Shown here: positions 1 to 8,379 of the stretch, one piece after another
How the letters are laid out: each line of letters starts with the position of its first letter
Numbering within the stretch: the first letter of the stretch is position 1
Origin: Thiotrichales bacterium
GTDB taxonomy: Bacteria; Pseudomonadota; Gammaproteobacteria; Beggiatoales; Beggiatoaceae
Assembly (NCBI GenBank): GCA_016744475.1
Contig: JADGEH010000009.1
Coordinates: 1 to 64,000 of the forward strand
Length of the DNA: 64,000 bases
Reading direction: 5' to 3'
Program-made: the position numbers and the translations under genes
The notes under the pieces: model-generated
Databases searched by the model: none
The model's input: the letters and a program-made list of their open reading frames with translations, nothing else
Told to the model about the DNA's origin: nothing

Positions 1-32
1 GCAGCCGATGCCCCCGTTTTCGTATAGGCTCT
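1..32 (-). repeat. Family A miniature element, partial copy A0
   Basis: The first 32 bases match one end of the family A element seen in full at 15630, 22778, 23804 and 46715: gcagccgat, then cccgttttcgtataggctct. The rest lies outside the window. It abuts an IS110 transposase remnant, which it appears to interrupt. Confidence 0.7.
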
Positions 33-285
33 TAGGAGGGATGACCATGACATCTCACCCAGCATGATGCAGCGTGACGGCTCAATCCAAGTGATACACG
101 CCTGTGGCTTCCAAACAAATGTGCATCGGTTCTGAATGTTTCTTCCCATGCGCTAGCAAAGACGGGTGACCTTCTGCCGTATTATCTAGCCTGGTGGCCT
201 GACCACGCATAACGTCCAACCCATTGCGCACATTGCACCGCACAAGGCAGCAAAGATTTACACAATGCCCAGTGCTCAAATTCAA
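33..285 (-). pseudogene. IS110-family transposase remnant
   Basis: Read on the minus strand, the stretch encodes LDNTAEGHPSLLA, then PMHICLEATGVYHLD, typical of the N-terminal DEDD domain of IS110 transposases (the usual form is xDNTxEGxxxLL and ExTGVYH). The same frame continues past a TGA as AVTLHHAG, then a second stop, then DVMVIPP, where the IS110 family has an HxAGxxVxVxNP pattern. At least two nonsense codons are therefore present. Past that point family A sequence begins. Upstream, the reading merges near position 195 with the NB-ARC remnant. The bridging, recombinase and C-terminal parts are absent, so it cannot be active. Confidence 0.7.
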
Positions 286-1345
286 TCTCCCCTTGCGGAA
301 AGGCTTCAGCTACTGCCGTCACTGCCTGCATCGCCCAATCATGTTGTGCGGTGTCCAATTCCCAGCGCAAGACTTGTTGCACCAAGCGATGTAGGGACAG
401 TTGTTTGTCCTGTGGGATGCGATGCAGCAGAGAATATTGCAAGGCGGGTTTGAGCCACGCATTCCAGACAAAATCATCAGCAGTGTTTAAGGCGTGGCGG
501 GAGATGCTTTCAGGGATTTGATCCGCATCGAGAAAAGCGCACAGGTGTAGCACATCCAGCGTGTCGGGCGAGCTGGCGGCGATTTTTTCCAGCGAGGGTT
601 GCCAAGTGGCGACGACGGGTAGCGGATGATCGGCATCAAATGCCGTCAGCCCACGTTCAGCCAGCAGCGCTTGTGCATGATGTTGATACAGCGTCAAATA
701 ATCCTGAAAAGTGCAAAGATTCGCACCAATATAAGCAGCCGCTTGATCCAGTGCCAGCGGCAAACCGTCTAATGCTGTCACCAGTGCTTGTGCCGCCTGA
801 TATTCGGCTTGGTCGCAGGTCGAACCCGCTCGCGGCACACCGCGTCCGCTGCGTTTCCATAAAAATTCCGCCCCCTCATCCGTTGGTCATTTGTCCACGG
901 GCAAGCTTTCTGCCAGCGGGCGCAAAGACGACGCACGACTGCTTAACAAGACTTGAGCCGTAGCGGGCAACCAGGCTTTAATGGCTGCTGGCTCGTCGGC
1001 ATTGTCGAAAACCACCAAATCATCAGCGCTTAACCACTCCAACACACGCCGCACATTCAAGGCTTGTTCCTGTGCCACGGGCAAGCCCAGCGGCGCTGCC
1101 AGCGCGGATAATTCGGCTTGCAAGCGTTGCGCACTGTCGGCAGACACCCACAGCACAGCGCGATAGTCTGTGCGATGCAAGTGCGCGTACTGCAACGTCA
1201 CTTGGGTTTTACCGATACCGCCCAAGCCGCACAGCGCCACCCGTTGATGGCTGTGCAAGGCGTTGTGCAGGTCGTTCAACAGGGTTTTGCGCCCGATGAA
1301 ATAAGGATTTTGTTTGAATTGTCCAGGTAGTAGAAAATAGCAACA
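182..1345 (-). pseudogene. NB-ARC (STAND) ATPase remnant
   Basis: A minus-strand frame encodes the front of an NB-ARC/STAND NTPase: FKQNPYFIGRKTLLNDL, a P-loop GLGGIGKT, a Walker B-like DDLVVFDNAD and LLSSRA. It is cut by an in-frame TGA at 887-889 (after LPVDK) and continues in the same frame as TDEGAEFLWKRSGRG, then GLPLALDQAAAYIG (GLPLA motif) and a winged-helix-like region up to about residue RYAW. No start codon lies upstream: a TAA precedes the frame near 1355. The TPR repeats expected after the ATPase are gone, replaced by the IS110 remnant. In intact relatives the repeat domain senses a ligand and the ATPase oligomerises, often in defence or signalling. This copy is dead on three counts: no start, internal stop, lost C-terminus. 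Confidence 0.75.
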
Positions 1346-1428
1346 ATTCTCAATTTAAAATCTTTATCCTGAGTCAGGCATTTCATCTTCAAGCCCATAA
1401 AGCATAAAACTCATCAAATGTTCCCAGC

Positions 1429-1533
1429 TATAGCTAAAGTACATCATTTATAGGCTTGCGATAGAGCCAAACCCAAGACTGCCAGTCCTTGAAGGACTGG
1501 CAGTCTTAACAACTGATATAATTTTGCTATATC
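1429..1533 (-). repeat. Family B repeat, copy B1 (3' end of the transposase gene)
   Basis: About 105 bp containing a perfect 16-bp hairpin arm, aagactgccagtcctt / aaggactggcagtctt. Near-identical copies lie at 8118, 15914 and 54134. Here the sequence encodes the last residues of the adjoining DDE transposase (IAKLYQLLRLPVLQGL and onward to the stop at 1444), so the family looks like solo IS 3' ends. Confidence 0.8.
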
Positions 1534-2430
1534 AAAGAGAACATATTGCATGAGTGCCCGCAGATGCCCGAAAAATGTGAGGCGAGAAGGCAGTAAACGA
1601 CGCACAGTACGATAAGCAGCATCCATCCAGTCGAGAGTGCTGTGCAGCAGATAAGCCAGTAAAATCAGGGGAGCCAGAAGATTAGACAAATGCTGTTCGC
1701 CATGTCCGAAATTATGATCAAAATGATAGCCCTGGTTTTTGAGCACGTTGTTATTCTCGTTCTCGACTTTCCAGCGGGCACGTCCAGCAGCGACCATTTC
1801 AAAGATGTTCTCGTCAGTCATCAGGTGAGTAGTTGCCCAGGCATTTTTATAAATGACCTTTCCTTCTGCGTTGGTCACTGTTAATTCGCACCAGTTCAGC
1901 ATCAAGGCATCGTCGCTGTCGCGTAGCGGCACTTGGTTCATGTAGCGATAGCGCTCTGTCAAATGCTGTTTGCCGTCCTAACGCATGCGTTCAATTGTGT
2001 TGAGCGTATCAGTACATTCAAAGTCCTCTATCCATTCGTACAGCGCAGGATGTGAATCTGGCTTGCACACCAGTAAGACATGATAACCGTGTTCAATAGC
2101 ATCCTCGCAAAATGGTGGATAGCAGTAGAGGTCATCGCCCAGAATGGAGATGTTCCAAGGAGAGTAGTGATTTCCCCAAGCGTTCAGCCAGCATTTGGCG
2201 GCTGCCAGTTCGCCATCTTGTTTTTCCTGACCGTCCTGAGGCCGAACAAATTCTGGTGGCAAAGGAATGACCTCCGGTTGCCCAGACTCGACGATGACGG
2301 GTGTCACAGCAGTATGCTGATGTAAAGTTTTGCCATTCTTAAGCTTTTGAGTGGTGCAGCAGGGACAGGATATTTTTTCTGACGAAAAAGAGTCCGTGCC
2401 ATCAATTGCCATCAACAGGGTATCGATGGA
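1444..2430 (-). pseudogene. DDE transposase, 5'-truncated and with an amber stop
   Basis: Two consecutive minus-strand stretches in one frame form a DDE-type (IS4-superfamily-like) transposase. The first has LLMAIDGTDSFSSEK (first Asp) and ISILGDDLYCYPPFCE (second Asp). The second has RARWKVENENNNVLKNQGYH (catalytic Glu) and FGHGEQHLSNLLAPL. They are separated by one TAG at 1978-1980, between IERMR and DGKQHLTERYRY; a TGG-to-TAG change would restore the frame. The N-terminal domain upstream of AIDGTD is missing: the frame runs into unrelated repeat DNA at about 2430. The exact IS family cannot be named. The last 35 codons coincide with repeat B1. Inactive as it stands. Confidence 0.8.
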
Positions 2431-2436
2431 ACGGAA

Positions 2437-2507
2437 AGCAACGCAAGCGACACAAACGGATTAAAATATTGATGTTTTTTTGTGCCGTTTGTGTCTTTTG
2501 TGTTGCT
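2437..2507. repeat. Imperfect inverted repeat, 23-bp arms
   Basis: Arms at 2437-2459 and 2485-2507 match at 20 of 23 positions when one is reverse-complemented; the core is cacaaacgg / ccgtttgtg. It sits where the transposase loses its 5' end. It could be an IS terminus or a dispersed palindromic repeat. Confidence 0.6.
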
Positions 2508-2538
2508 GGTTTTTTTGATAATAACGCTTTACTTTTTC

Positions 2539-2576
2539 TTGATAAACTATTTCAAATACAGGCAATAGTTTATCAA
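2539..2576 (-). terminator. AT-rich hairpin downstream of the 663-aa gene
   Basis: A perfect 13-bp stem, ttgataaactatt / aatagtttatcaa, with a 12-nt loop, 19 bp beyond the stop of the gene read on the minus strand. On that strand it is followed by gaaaaag rather than a T-run, so it may be a weak terminator or only a palindromic repeat. Confidence 0.35.
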
Positions 2577-2594
2577 ACATATGATGATTTGCGC

Positions 2595-4586
2595 CTATCC
2601 CTCCCTACGACAGGTGGCGGGCAATAATTCGGCGGGCTTTACACCTGTGGCCTGACACTGCCAACGCCGTTCTTGCGGTATGAAATCAAGCTGAATCTGT
2701 GCCTTATTGCGTAGCTGGGCTTGCAGGCTTAAGCGGTGCGGGTTTAGCAAGATTTTGCGGGTGTATTGCCCTTGGGTATGCCCGCCTAGACTGTGTAAAT
2801 CCGGCGGGAAATGTCCGTAAGTTTGATAATAATCCTCTAGCGCAGCCTGCAAACCCGCTAACAGGCTGAAAGCTTCTGCTATTTGCCGTTGTTGCTGAGC
2901 TAAGCGATATTCGGCATCCCCTCCAATGCGTATATCATTGATAAATAACACGCCTTTTTGCCAGCGTAGATGCACGATGTACTGCTGCTGTTCTGTCTGT
3001 AAATAACCTTGTTGTTGTAAATAGCTCAGCGGCAGTGAGTCAAAAGCCATGCCGCCACTGTAATGCTGCCAGAGTTCTGCCAGCCATTGCGGGTCGCATT
3101 CAATGTCTAAGGCGATGTCGATAAAGGGCAGCCAAGCCTGCCATGTCTGAGGCCAGGTGTCGGGTGTCTTTTGCAATCGCAGACTAAGTTGGGCTTCTAA
3201 CGCGCCTGTGTGGCTGAATAAGGATAAATGGCTGCGCATTTCTTGTGGCAGGCTGGCTGGCAGAGGCGCGTGTAAGTCCGCAATAGACCCGCTCATCCCA
3301 TGTTGTAATGCTTGTTGCCATAGCGCCCAAGTCTGCCAAGGAATGTGGCGCAAAAAGACGCTAAATTGCACGGCTTGTAAGGTGCTGGGCAGGGCGAAAG
3401 CGCTTAAATCCGTGGCTTGTAATTCATCCAGGTTCAGATGTACGGCATAGTTGAGGTGCTGCTCATGCACTTGTGCGGCTGACACGCCCCAAGCGCTGTC
3501 CCAACTTAAATGCCGTTGAGCCGTTTGCAGGGCGAGTGCGCCGCTGTGCAAAAAAGCTTGCGGCACGAGGTGAGGCGGACGGCGTTGTATGTCCAGTTGT
3601 ATTTGTACGTCTTGCACGCGCAACGTGCGTGTGCCGCCATCTGACATCTCTAATCCCGGCCATTTCAAATGCAGATTTAAGGGCTGTAAATCGGCTTGTA
3701 AACGCGCTTGTACATGGGCATTGCTGGCGCTTAACCAGCCTTTTTGCAAAGCGGCGAGTTTTAAATCCCCGGTATTTAGCTGCAATTGCCAGTATTCCCC
3801 GTCGGCGCTGAGGTGTCCTTGCAAGCCTTGCCACATCCATTGATCCAGCCCTAAATTTAAGCGGCGTTGTTGAGCGGGCATGTGCAGTTGAATGCGCTGG
3901 TTTTGCACTTGTAAATCTAAGTCGGGCAGGGTGCCTGTTATGCGGGTGATGGCGGGAAGTGGCGGTAGCACTAGCGTGCGTTGTTTGACGGCGGTGTGGC
4001 TGAGCAGCTTTAAATCGGCGCGTAAACGTTCATGCCATTGGCTTTGAAACTGCGCCATTTCTGGAGGATGCAAGGGCTGTGCGGGTGACGTGGGCGAGGG
4101 CTTCGCAGACGCGACAACGGCGGCGCTGTGATCGGGCAAATAGTAGCGGCGCAAGGCGGGCACGGTTAAGGCGGCGATGGGCAGCGGGGCTTTAACCGTG
4201 GGCATCGGGCTGAATTTTTGTAAGCCTTGCCACAGAATAAGCGCTAATACTAAGCTGAACAGCACCCAGCCCCATGAGAGACGATGGGTGGTAGCGGGGA
4301 TTTTGACACCGATCAATGGCAAAGGATAACGCACGGCAGACAGAGGGGCTTGTTGCCGATACATTTTAGCTTGCGCACCGATGTCGGCTAAACGCTGGCA
4401 ATAAGCGATGGCGCGATGTCCGTCTAGGCATTCTTGCAGACAAAAACGTTCGCCGCTGAACAAGGCCGTGATGTGCTCAGCAGGACGTTGGCTGAGCAGC
4501 ATTAAACGCGCTTGCACCTGTTGCGGGGTAAACCCTGGCAAGGTGTCGCCTTGAAAAACAACTTGGTAACGCGGTGTTTTTGACAT
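2595..4586 (-). CDS. Pilin-like inner-membrane protein of unknown function
   Basis: 663 residues. Residues 1-75 (YQVVFQGDTLPGFTPQQVQA) resemble a small N-terminal domain found in other gammaproteobacterial membrane proteins. One transmembrane helix follows at about 103-122 (WGWVLFSLVLALILWQGL), then a Pro/Ala-rich stretch and a long periplasmic part rich in beta-type sequence (about 210-560). The C-terminus (about 575-650) has LAGLQAALEDYYQTYGHFP and CQATGVKP, like the globular part of a type IV pilin (PilA-like), but no prepilin cleavage site is present. A role in envelope structure or piliation is inference. The downstream neighbour is IS and repeat DNA; the TauE-like permease gene ends 15 bp upstream on the same strand, so the two may be co-transcribed. 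Confidence 0.7.
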   Translation of the reverse strand: MSKTPRYQVVFQGDTLPGFTPQQVQARLMLLSQRPAEHITALFSGERFCLQECLDGHRAIAYCQRLADIGAQAKMYRQQAPLSAVRYPLPLIGVKIPATTHRLSWGWVLFSLVLALILWQGLQKFSPMPTVKAPLPIAALTVPALRRYYLPDHSAAVVASAKPSPTSPAQPLHPPEMAQFQSQWHERLRADLKLLSHTAVKQRTLVLPPLPAITRITGTLPDLDLQVQNQRIQLHMPAQQRRLNLGLDQWMWQGLQGHLSADGEYWQLQLNTGDLKLAALQKGWLSASNAHVQARLQADLQPLNLHLKWPGLEMSDGGTRTLRVQDVQIQLDIQRRPPHLVPQAFLHSGALALQTAQRHLSWDSAWGVSAAQVHEQHLNYAVHLNLDELQATDLSAFALPSTLQAVQFSVFLRHIPWQTWALWQQALQHGMSGSIADLHAPLPASLPQEMRSHLSLFSHTGALEAQLSLRLQKTPDTWPQTWQAWLPFIDIALDIECDPQWLAELWQHYSGGMAFDSLPLSYLQQQGYLQTEQQQYIVHLRWQKGVLFINDIRIGGDAEYRLAQQQRQIAEAFSLLAGLQAALEDYYQTYGHFPPDLHSLGGHTQGQYTRKILLNPHRLSLQAQLRNKAQIQLDFIPQERRWQCQATGVKPAELLPATCRREG

Positions 4587-4601
4587 CTTAAGAGATGGGT
4601 T

Positions 4602-5375
4602 CTAAAACCATTCCAACCACATTAAACGCCCTGCCGTACCCAGCACAACCATAAGAAATAAGGGCTTAATCAATCGCGCACCAAAATGTAACGCCGAATG
4701 CACGCCGACATAAGCCCCCAGCATGAGCATGGCACCGAGTCCTAGACCTAAACCGATATTGACGCTGCCTAGCCCGATAAACGTCAGCAGTGAAACCATG
4801 TTGCTGATAAAATTCATAAAGCGTGCAATGCAAGAGGCTTGTTTTATATCCACTGAATAAAAATGCAAAGCTGCCATCATCCAAAAAGCCCCCGCGCCTG
4901 GCCCAAAAAAACCATCATAAAAGCCTAAAGTATGGCCTAAAATTAGGCCGCGTCGGGTGGACGTAGGGCGGTCAATTAGCACGGTGTTTTGCGCGGCTTT
5001 GGGTTTGATAAAGAGCACATATAAAGCCGCAGCAAGAATGATGATAGGCAAGAGTTTTTGTAAAAAATCGGCTTGGATCAGCCAAGTCGCTAAAGTGCCC
5101 AACAGGGCACCAATAAAGGTGGCAAACGACATCGCCCACCACCAACGCGGCTGAAACACGGCTTTAGCCATGCACACACGGCTGGCGGTATAAGTACCAA
5201 AGGTGCCAATGAGTTTATTGGTGCCGAGTGCGAGATGGGGCGGCAAGCCTGCACTGAGCAAGGCAGGCAACATCAACAAACCGCCGCCGCCGGCAATGGC
5301 ATCGACAAAACCCGCAGTAAACGCGGTGCCTAATAAAATAATCAACAACGGTAATTCGAGATTAAGGAGTTCCAT
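4602..5375 (-). CDS. TauE/SafE (TSUP) family permease
   Basis: 257 residues, almost entirely hydrophobic, with about eight predicted membrane helices. The signature GFVDAIAGGGGLLMLPAL near the N-terminus is repeated in weaker form at about residue 150 (GFYDGFFGPGAGAFWM), the two-fold duplication typical of TSUP (TauE/SafE, YfcA-like) carriers. Members export or import sulfite, sulfonates and related anions; the substrate here is unknown. The ATG occupies 5373-5375 and overlaps by 2 bp the ATG of the divergent gcvR-like gene. No clear Shine-Dalgarno sequence is visible for this start, but the N-terminal sequence fits the family well. Confidence 0.85.
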   Translation of the reverse strand: MELLNLELPLLIILLGTAFTAGFVDAIAGGGGLLMLPALLSAGLPPHLALGTNKLIGTFGTYTASRVCMAKAVFQPRWWWAMSFATFIGALLGTLATWLIQADFLQKLLPIIILAAALYVLFIKPKAAQNTVLIDRPTSTRRGLILGHTLGFYDGFFGPGAGAFWMMAALHFYSVDIKQASCIARFMNFISNMVSLLTFIGLGSVNIGLGLGLGAMLMLGAYVGVHSALHFGARLIKPLFLMVVLGTAGRLMWLEWF

Positions 5376-5910
5376 GATGAAAAACTGGTTTATGTTGACT
5401 CTGGTGGGACAGGATCAAAAAGGGATTGTGGCGCAAGTGACTGCGGCCTTGTATCAAGCGGGTTGCAACTTGGGCGAAGCGTCTATGCTACGACTGGGCG
5501 GGAATTTTAGCATGATGCTGATGGTAAACACGCAAGCTGAGTCCGCAGCGCTAGAGCAATTACTACAGCCCATCACGCAAACATTAGGTTTGCACCTACA
5601 TTTGGACACCATTGAAGGCCAATTGCATCAACATCAAGAAGCCGATGTGCGCATTAGCGTACACGGGGCAGATCGCAGCGGCATTGTCGCACAAGTCACT
5701 GAAGCACTGGCAGCCGCAGGCTTGAATATTGTGGATTTGGCTTCTGATGTGGCGGGCAGCGAAGGCGAGCCGATTTATATTATGCAGATTGAAGGCGTGG
5801 CAACACAGGGAATTGATGCCTTGCAAGCGGCCTTAGAGCCGCTCAAGCAAGCACAAGAAGATGAAGATATTCAAGTGCATATTGCTCAGATAGAGACCTT
5901 GATGATGTAG
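5374..5910 (+). CDS. GcvR-like double ACT-domain protein
   Basis: 178 residues from ATG 5374 (a second ATG follows directly at 5377). AAGGAG at 5364-5369 supports this start over any upstream one. Two tandem ACT domains are visible: residues 3-80 (FMLTLVGQDQKGIVAQVTAA) and about 92-175 (VRISVHGADRSGIVAQVTEA). This is the layout of GcvR, the glycine-binding regulator of the glycine cleavage operon, and of related ACT proteins. Target and ligand are not shown by the sequence; no gcvA or gcvTHP is in the window. It is divergent from, and overlaps at the start codon with, the TSUP permease gene. The deformylase gene follows 71 bp downstream on the same strand. Confidence 0.8.
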   Translation: MMKNWFMLTLVGQDQKGIVAQVTAALYQAGCNLGEASMLRLGGNFSMMLMVNTQAESAALEQLLQPITQTLGLHLHLDTIEGQLHQHQEADVRISVHGADRSGIVAQVTEALAAAGLNIVDLASDVAGSEGEPIYIMQIEGVATQGIDALQAALEPLKQAQEDEDIQVHIAQIETLMM

Positions 5911-5981
5911 TCTTTGCTAAAACATCGCTGCTCATCGGCAGATGTCACTCACTCTTTCTCCCCCTTATGTAAGGTCAGTTC

Positions 5982-6494
5982 ATGAGTATCCTCGATATTT
6001 TGAAGTACCCCGACCCGCGTTTAAAAAACCCTTCAGAACCCGTCACGGCCTTTGATGAACCGTTGCAGACATTGATCGCTGATTTAGAAGAAACCATGCG
6101 GGCGGGCCCTGGCGGGGTAGGCATTGCCGCTCCACAAGTGGGAGAATGTGTGCGCGTGGTGATGGTGGACGTGTCCAGCAAACCTAAAATCAAGCATCAC
6201 GGCTGTTTAATCCTGGTCAATCCAGAGATTACCGCTTGGGACGGTTACGCAGTGGCTCGCGAAGGCTGCATGTCAGTGCCGGATTACACGGGCAATGTGA
6301 TTCGAGCCGTCAACATTTCACTAAAAGCCCAAAATGCGGTGGGCGACACCCAGGAATACGACATGGAAGGCTATGAAGCGCGTGCGGTACAGCACGAAAT
6401 GGATCATCTGGACGGTTTATTATTTTTAGACCGCTTAGTCAGTCGTCGCCATGATTTATTTCGGCGCAAAACTTATCAGAAAAAAGCGCAATAA
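5982..6494 (+). CDS. def: Peptide deformylase
   Basis: 170 residues, normal length for the family. It removes the formyl group from the initiator methionine of nascent proteins in the cytoplasm. All three metal and active-site motifs are present: GVGIAAPQVG (about residues 47-56), EGCMSVP (metal-binding Cys) and QHEMDHLDG (HExxH with both metal His and the catalytic Glu). Motif 1 has Ile where many enzymes have Leu. The gene stands alone; the usual fmt partner is not next to it. A transporter gene begins 5 bp after its stop, so the two are probably co-transcribed. Confidence 0.95.
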   Translation: MSILDILKYPDPRLKNPSEPVTAFDEPLQTLIADLEETMRAGPGGVGIAAPQVGECVRVVMVDVSSKPKIKHHGCLILVNPEITAWDGYAVAREGCMSVPDYTGNVIRAVNISLKAQNAVGDTQEYDMEGYEARAVQHEMDHLDGLLFLDRLVSRRHDLFRRKTYQKKAQ

Positions 6495-6499
6495 ATCTT

Positions 6500-7819
6500 A
6501 TGGATATTACGACCACTACAAGCTTTAACTCGTCCATGTTGATCGCGACTCTGATTTTTATCGGAGCTTACATCTTAATTTTCACTGAAGTGTTTCATCG
6601 CACCACCTCGGCTTTACTGGGGGCGGTTGTGATGGTGATCGTCGGTGAATATGTGGGTTTTTATACCCAAGAAGCCGCATTACTGGCGATTGATGCCAAT
6701 ACCTTGTTGTTATTGGCGGGCATGATGATGCTGATTTCGCTGTTAAAACCCACAGGTGGCTTTGAATTCGTCGCCCTTCGCACCGTGCGCTTAGCCGTGG
6801 GCAGCTCCACCAAGCTGATGATTTACCTCAGTATTATTGTCAGCGTTATCAGCATGTTTTTAGATAATGTCACCACCGTGCTGATTTTCGCCCCGTTGAC
6901 GGTATTGATCACTCGCTTGGTGGGGATTAACCCCATGCCGTATTTAATGGCTGAAGCCATTATGTCGAATATTGGCGGCATCGCCACCTTGATTGGCGAC
7001 CCGCCTAACTTAATGATCGGCAGTGCGGCTAATATTGGTTTCACTGAGTTTTTCATACATTTAGGGCCGGTTGTGCTCTTGGCGTGGGGGAGTAGTTTGA
7101 TGGTATTGCTATTTTCCTTTCGCCACGAACTCGCCACACAAAATTTTGACCACTTGCATTTAGAACAAGATCAAGCGATTCGCCAACCTCGGCAATTAGC
7201 CTATGTCTTATTCGCCTTAAGCATCGTTATTGTGCTGTTTTTTATTCATCATCACTTACATTATTACCCCGCTTTTGTAGCCCTGATTGGTGTCGTTATC
7301 GCTATGCTATTGGTGCGCCCTAAACCTGAAGCCGTCTTTGGCGAAGTGGAGTGGTCGGTGCTGTTCTTCTTTGCGGGATTATTTTCTTTGGTAGGTGGCT
7401 TAGAAGCCTCTGGTTTATTGCATTTAGCTGGACAACAACTGGCACAATTAGCCAAAAACCCCGATCAATTATTGCTCACCTGCATTGCGCTGATGTGGGC
7501 TGCTGCGGTGGTCAGTGCGATTGTCGATAACATCCCCTTCACCGTCACCATGATTCCCATCATCATGAGCTTAGAACAATACGGCGTGAACATTATGCCG
7601 CTGTGGTGGGCATTAGCCTTAGGGTCTGGTTTAGGCGGCAATGGTACTCATATCGGGGCGAGTGCGAACATTATTTGTATCGCTGAAGCTGAGCGCAGCG
7701 GCATTCCCGAAGCCCGTATCACCCCTTGGCTGTGGCTGAAAAAAGGACTCCCCACCACGGTATTTAGCTTAATCAGCAGCAGCCTCTTGTTTGTTTTGTT
7801 CTTTGAGCATCTGAGTTGA
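6500..7819 (+). CDS. ArsB/NhaD-type ion transporter (SLC13/IT superfamily)
   Basis: 439 residues with about eleven or twelve membrane helices. The family hallmark lies at about residues 113-180: LDNVTTVLIFAPLTVLI, then AEAIMSNIGGIATLIGDPPN, repeated in part near the C-terminus as IVDNIPFTVTMIPIIMS and GSGLGGNGTHIGASANI. This inverted-repeat architecture belongs to the ArsB/NhaD/P-protein branch of the ion transporter superfamily. Members include sodium/proton antiporters and arsenite or organic-anion carriers; substrate cannot be decided from sequence. No arsR/arsC is adjacent. It starts 5 bp after def and is followed by a repeat-rich intergenic region. Confidence 0.85.
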   Translation: MDITTTTSFNSSMLIATLIFIGAYILIFTEVFHRTTSALLGAVVMVIVGEYVGFYTQEAALLAIDANTLLLLAGMMMLISLLKPTGGFEFVALRTVRLAVGSSTKLMIYLSIIVSVISMFLDNVTTVLIFAPLTVLITRLVGINPMPYLMAEAIMSNIGGIATLIGDPPNLMIGSAANIGFTEFFIHLGPVVLLAWGSSLMVLLFSFRHELATQNFDHLHLEQDQAIRQPRQLAYVLFALSIVIVLFFIHHHLHYYPAFVALIGVVIAMLLVRPKPEAVFGEVEWSVLFFFAGLFSLVGGLEASGLLHLAGQQLAQLAKNPDQLLLTCIALMWAAAVVSAIVDNIPFTVTMIPIIMSLEQYGVNIMPLWWALALGSGLGGNGTHIGASANIICIAEAERSGIPEARITPWLWLKKGLPTTVFSLISSSLLFVLFFEHLS

Positions 7820-7893
7820 ATGTACAAAGGAACTGAGAGTCCACTGGTTGAGCATTCTCTCCCACGCGGAGTGCTGGACACGAGACATGACAT

Positions 7894-7923
7894 GTAGGAT
7901 GGGCAAAGCACAGCGTGCCCATC
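7894..7923. repeat. GTAGGATGGGCA...TGCCCATC palindromic repeat
   Basis: Short hairpin-forming unit whose arms are gatgggca and tgcccatc. Sequences of this type are scattered through many proteobacterial intergenic regions. Part of the repeat cluster that follows the transporter gene. Confidence 0.5.
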
Positions 7924-7937
7924 AATGGTGGGCGGCG

Positions 7938-7996
7938 CGTCACTGCCATTAAGTTAAGCATTTTTAGCCCCAAGGGGGCGTGATTTATACAGCCCA
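7938..7996 (+). repeat. Left 59-bp inverted repeat of the 3.1-kb island (D-type terminus)
   Basis: Starts tcactgccattaagttaag at 7940, the same terminus as element D at 54310. The full 59 bp aligns without gaps to the reverse complement of 10984-11042, with 47 of 59 positions identical by hand count. Beyond position 7958 the match includes tttttagccccaa and agccca. Confidence 0.65.
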
Positions 7997-8032
7997 GGGC
8001 ATCGCCCTGGGGGATGGATAGAGCGAATATCT

Positions 8033-8086
8033 AGCCCTGAAAGGGCGACATATCATGTTATGTCGCCCTTTCAGGGCTGAGTTTTT
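8033..8086. terminator. Perfect 20-bp palindrome followed by a T-run
   Basis: Arms at 8033-8052 and 8059-8078 are perfectly complementary (agccctgaaagggcgacata on the left) with a 6-nt loop, followed by gagttttt. It could end transcription coming from the transporter gene. Two smaller hairpins flank it (about 7991-8012 and 8099-8115), so it may equally be part of a palindromic repeat element. Confidence 0.45.
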
Positions 8087-8117
8087 CCTCTCATATTCCA
8101 GGGGCGTTGCCCCTGAC

Positions 8118-8224
8118 TATATAGCAAAATTATATCAGTTATTAAGACTGCCAGTCCTTGAAGGACTGGCAGTCTTGGGTTTGTTTATATTGTAAGCCTA
8201 TAAATGATGTATTTTAGCTATATA
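8118..8224 (+). repeat. Family B repeat, copy B2
   Basis: Same about 105-bp unit as B1 in opposite orientation, with the 16-bp hairpin arms intact. In translation it still reads IAKLYQL-like sequence and ends AYK-stop, but without the rest of a transposase gene. It is nested inside the D-type repeat sequence. Confidence 0.8.
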
Positions 8225-8250
8225 GATGTTGCCCCTTTGGAGCTTAACTT

Positions 8251-8379
8251 AGAGCCTATACGAAGATGGGGAATCGAAGCGAAAATTCACCATTTTGAGG
8301 CAGGTTTTTCGGTTTTTTAAGGCGAATAGCGGGCGTGTAACGAAAAAAAGCGGAAAACCTGGCCAAAAGGGCGGGTTTG
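8251..8379 (+). repeat. Family A miniature element, copy A1, right end lost
   Basis: Begins agagcctatacgaagatggg at 8251, directly on cttaactt (8243-8250), itself part of a D-type right terminus. It follows the family consensus to ggcgggtttg at 8379, then switches to valS-like coding sequence instead of the expected cagccgattatccc end. Confidence 0.8.

Noticed and set aside
1429-1533. CRISPR-like repeats (family B)
   Set aside because: Copies are tens of kilobases apart, with no spacers and no cas genes; one copy is part of a transposase gene.
3463-3840. Arginine-rich frames inside the 663-residue gene
   Set aside because: They are out-of-phase readings of a long conserved-looking gene, with no ribosome sites.
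5203-5374. Longer GcvR-like protein starting at 5203
   Set aside because: The extra part lies on the opposite strand of the permease gene; AAGGAG directly before 5374 marks the true start.
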